Below are positions 62,174 to 64,000 of a stretch of 64,000 nt of DNA, one piece after another. Each line of letters starts with the position of its first letter. Within the stretch, counting starts at the first letter, position 1. Location of the stretch: assembly GCF_900215205.1 (NCBI RefSeq), contig NZ_OBDY01000028.1:82542-146541 (forward strand), written 5' to 3'. Made by a program: the position numbers and the translations under genes. The DNA is from Paractinoplanes atraurantiacus. GTDB lineage: Bacteria > Actinomycetota > Actinomycetes > Mycobacteriales > Micromonosporaceae. The notes below the pieces were generated by a model. That model searched no databases. It was given only the letters and a program-made list of their open reading frames with translations, and was not told the DNA's origin.

Positions 62174-63130
62174 ATGGGAAGCGGACGCTGGTCCACCGAC
62201 GTCTACACCGCCGCCGCCAACTACCGCGCCAGCAGCGGCACGAGCGCCTTCGCGTACAGCGACAGCGGCGCTCGCAAGGCCCACCCCGCCCTCGACCCCA
62301 ACGGAGTAACGGCGAGGGAGAGCCGCGACAGCGACGAGCACCCGTTCAGCACGCCGATCGCCGTCATCTTCGACGTCACCGGCTCGATGGGCAGCGTGCC
62401 CCGGGCGCTGCAGACCAAGCTGCCGCAGCTGCTCGGCCTGCTGACCCGCAAGGGCTACGCGACCGACCCGCACCTCCTGTTCGGCGCGGTCGGCGACGCC
62501 ACCTGCGACCGGGTGCCGCTGCAGATCGGGCAGTTCGAGTCGGACAACCGGATGGACGACGACCTGGCCCGCATCGTGCTCGAGGGCGGCGGTGGCGGCC
62601 AGAAGCGCGAGTCGTACGAGCTGGCCATGTACTTCATGGCCCGGCACACCACGCTCGACTCGATGACCAAGCGCGGCCGGCGTGGCTATCTGTTCCTGAT
62701 CGGCGACGAGATGCCGTACCCGAAGGTCAGCCGCAAGGAGGTCAAGCGGTTCCTCGGCGAGGACCTGCGCGAGCGGATCAGCACCGAGGACATCCTGGCT
62801 GAGCTCCAGCGCAAGTACGACGTGTACTACCTGATGCCGACGGCGGCCGGCTGGGGCGGCGACAAGGAGATCCTCGACCGCTGGCGCGGTCTGCTCGGGC
62901 AGAACGTGCTCGAGCTCGACGACCTCGACGCGGTCTGCGAGACCATCGCGGTCACGGTCGGCCTGGGCGAGGACACGATCGACCTCGACGAGGGCCTGAC
63001 GCACCTGGTCGAGGCCGGCTCCAAGCACGGCGGCACGGTCGGCAAGGCCCTGGCCCCGCTCCAGCGCGGCACGGTCGTGCGCTCGGCCCTGTCGCTGACC
63101 GACGGCGGATCGGGAAACGAGCGGCTGTGA
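62174..63130 (+). CDS. vWA-domain protein
   Basis: 318 residues, AAGGAG 6 nt upstream of the ATG. After a polar N-terminus of about 60 residues, VIFDVTGSMGS is a MIDAS metal site (DxTxS) of a von Willebrand A domain. The body continues to about residue 280 and a Gly-rich EGGGGGQKRESYELAMY loop (given here in short: EGGGGGQKRE) follows the second strand. There is no signal or membrane segment. vWA proteins with kinase-like partners occur in Ter-type stress systems. The stop overlaps the PurA-like start by 4 bp. Confidence 0.88.
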   Translation: MGSGRWSTDVYTAAANYRASSGTSAFAYSDSGARKAHPALDPNGVTARESRDSDEHPFSTPIAVIFDVTGSMGSVPRALQTKLPQLLGLLTRKGYATDPHLLFGAVGDATCDRVPLQIGQFESDNRMDDDLARIVLEGGGGGQKRESYELAMYFMARHTTLDSMTKRGRRGYLFLIGDEMPYPKVSRKEVKRFLGEDLRERISTEDILAELQRKYDVYYLMPTAAGWGGDKEILDRWRGLLGQNVLELDDLDAVCETIAVTVGLGEDTIDLDEGLTHLVEAGSKHGGTVGKALAPLQRGTVVRSALSLTDGGSGNERL

Positions 63131-64000
63131 ACGAGCACGTCGCGGTCGTCGACCTCGGGTACGGCGACGCCGGCAAGGGCACGGTGGTCGACGCGCTCTG
63201 CGCCGACTCGCCGAGAAGGGCCGTCCTGCGCTTCAACGGGGGAGCGCAGGCGGCCCACAACGTGATCACCGAGGACGGGCGGCACCACACGTTCAGTCAG
63301 TTCGGGTCGGGCACGCTGCGGGGCGTGCCCACCCACCTGACGCGCTTCATGGTGGTCGATCCGCTGGCCCTGTCGGCCGAAGCTCGCCATCTGGACGGCG
63401 CTTATGAGCTGCTCACGGTGGATGGTGACGCCCTTCTCGCCACTCCGTGGCATCGTGCGGCGAACCGGCGGCGGGAGATCGAGCGCGGCGGGTCCCGTCA
63501 CGGTTCGTGCGGGATGGGCGTCGGAGAGACCATGGCGTACGCCTTGACCCACGCCGGCGCCCCACGCGTGTCCGACACGCGCTCCCGCACGCGGCTCCGC
63601 CGGGTCCTCGCGGCCCTGGCCGACGACCTCGGCCCGATCGACGTGCCGCTCGACGACGTGGTCGAGGCGTTCGCGCTCTTCGGCTCGACGGTGTCGATCG
63701 TGGACGGCGGGCACACCGAGCGGCTGCTCAGCGAGGGGCCGTGTGTCTTCGAGGGCGCGCAGGGGGTGCTGCTGGACGAGTGGCGCGGATGGCACCCGCA
63801 CACGACGTGGTCGACGACGACGTTCGACAACGTGGCCGCGCTGTGCGGGGCGTTCCGGCGGCTCGGTGTGGTGCGGACGTACACGACCCGGCACGGGGCC
63901 GGGCCGTTCGTCACCGAGGACCCGGCACTGGAGCTGCCCGAGGCGCACAACGGGACGGGGGAGTGGCAGGGCTCGTTCCGGGTCGGGCACTTCGACGCCG
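63127..64000 (+). CDS. Divergent adenylosuccinate-synthetase-like enzyme, 5' part
   Basis: 291 codons are visible from a GTG overlapping the vWA stop (GTGA); the gene runs off the window. The PurA P-loop reads DLGYGDAGKGTVVD with the catalytic Asp kept, RFNGGAQAAHNV keeps the His, SCGMGVGETMAYAL matches the IMP-loop region, and FEGAQGVLLDEW and YTTRHGAGPFVTE match later family motifs. It is divergent from housekeeping PurA, and operon context suggests a different acceptor. Phage PurZ usually lacks this Asp, so it is not simply PurZ. Substrate unknown. Confidence 0.85.
   Translation, partial: MNEHVAVVDLGYGDAGKGTVVDALCADSPRRAVLRFNGGAQAAHNVITEDGRHHTFSQFGSGTLRGVPTHLTRFMVVDPLALSAEARHLDGAYELLTVDGDALLATPWHRAANRRREIERGGSRHGSCGMGVGETMAYALTHAGAPRVSDTRSRTRLRRVLAALADDLGPIDVPLDDVVEAFALFGSTVSIVDGGHTERLLSEGPCVFEGAQGVLLDEWRGWHPHTTWSTTTFDNVAALCGAFRRLGVVRTYTTRHGAGPFVTEDPALELPEAHNGTGEWQGSFRVGHFDA

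Noticed and set aside
63127..64000. Housekeeping adenylosuccinate synthetase or phage-type PurZ
   Set aside because: Too divergent and operon-embedded for housekeeping PurA, and it retains the P-loop Asp that PurZ enzymes usually lack. Left as PurA-like.
1..64000. tRNA or rRNA genes, prophage, biosynthetic gene cluster
   Set aside because: No T-loop-like GGTTCGAATCC element in the intergenic regions, no phage structural genes, and no PKS, NRPS, terpene or RiPP core genes were seen.

Overview
The window is GC-rich, densely coded actinobacterial chromosome. Many start codons are GTG, gene pairs often overlap by 4 bp, and several genes sit directly behind a -10 box with no leader. The gene set (secreted polysaccharide enzymes with CBM2, CBM6 and FN3 modules, a large LuxR-type ATPase regulator, a WXG100-like pair, a second EF-Tu of the streptomycete tuf3 type) fits a filamentous actinomycete, most likely Micromonosporaceae such as Actinoplanes. 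That assignment is inference. There is no rRNA or tRNA gene, prophage, CRISPR array or biosynthetic gene cluster that I can see.

Layout. 1-8.1 kb: the end of a GH1 beta-glucosidase, a GlxA-type regulator, GAPDH, a giant LuxR-family regulator, a small nickel-binding-type protein and threonyl-tRNA synthetase. 8.2-16.6 kb: a Pro-rich membrane protein, a two-gene module of a degenerate nucleotide-cyclase-like protein and a caspase-like peptidase, a DUF222/HNH protein under a near-perfect SOS box, a WXG100-like pair, and PnuC. 16.6-26.4 kb: CorA, two convergent orphan ABC ATPases, PRPP synthetase, an AA10 LPMO next to a perfect but orphan CebR-type operator, a sirtuin, a hybrid histidine kinase and a Ser/Thr kinase. 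26.4-35.2 kb: a 2,917-residue secreted protein with 13 FN3-like and five pectinesterase-like domains, the last two lacking a catalytic Asp. 35.2-36.8 kb: a divergent EF-Tu behind a leader with a small ORF, a possible H-type pseudoknot and a strong hairpin. 36.9-50.5 kb: a collagen-like membrane protein, HAD phosphatase, NmrA-type reductase, GH30 glycosidase, PRMT-like methyltransferase, DUF427, SGNH esterase, HelD/UvrD-like helicase, and a molybdenum oxidoreductase/flavin reductase/zinc-ribbon operon. 50.6-60.1 kb: a subtilisin and two paralogous surface proteins separated by an insertion sequence that lies inside a duplicated terminator hairpin. 60.1-64.0 kb: a DUF1540 protein, then a tight four-gene operon (NrtR-type regulator, J-domain/pseudokinase, vWA protein, PurA-like enzyme) that runs off the window.

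Three places look most worth following. The PurA-like operon has its own TTGACA promoter overlapped by an inverted repeat and resembles NAD- or stress-linked conflict systems. The tuf3-like gene carries Arg at the position of E. coli EF-Tu Gln124, a kirromycin-resistance site, and sits behind an attenuator-like leader. The cyclase-like/caspase pair looks like a sensor-protease module. All three functional readings are inferences from domains and layout.
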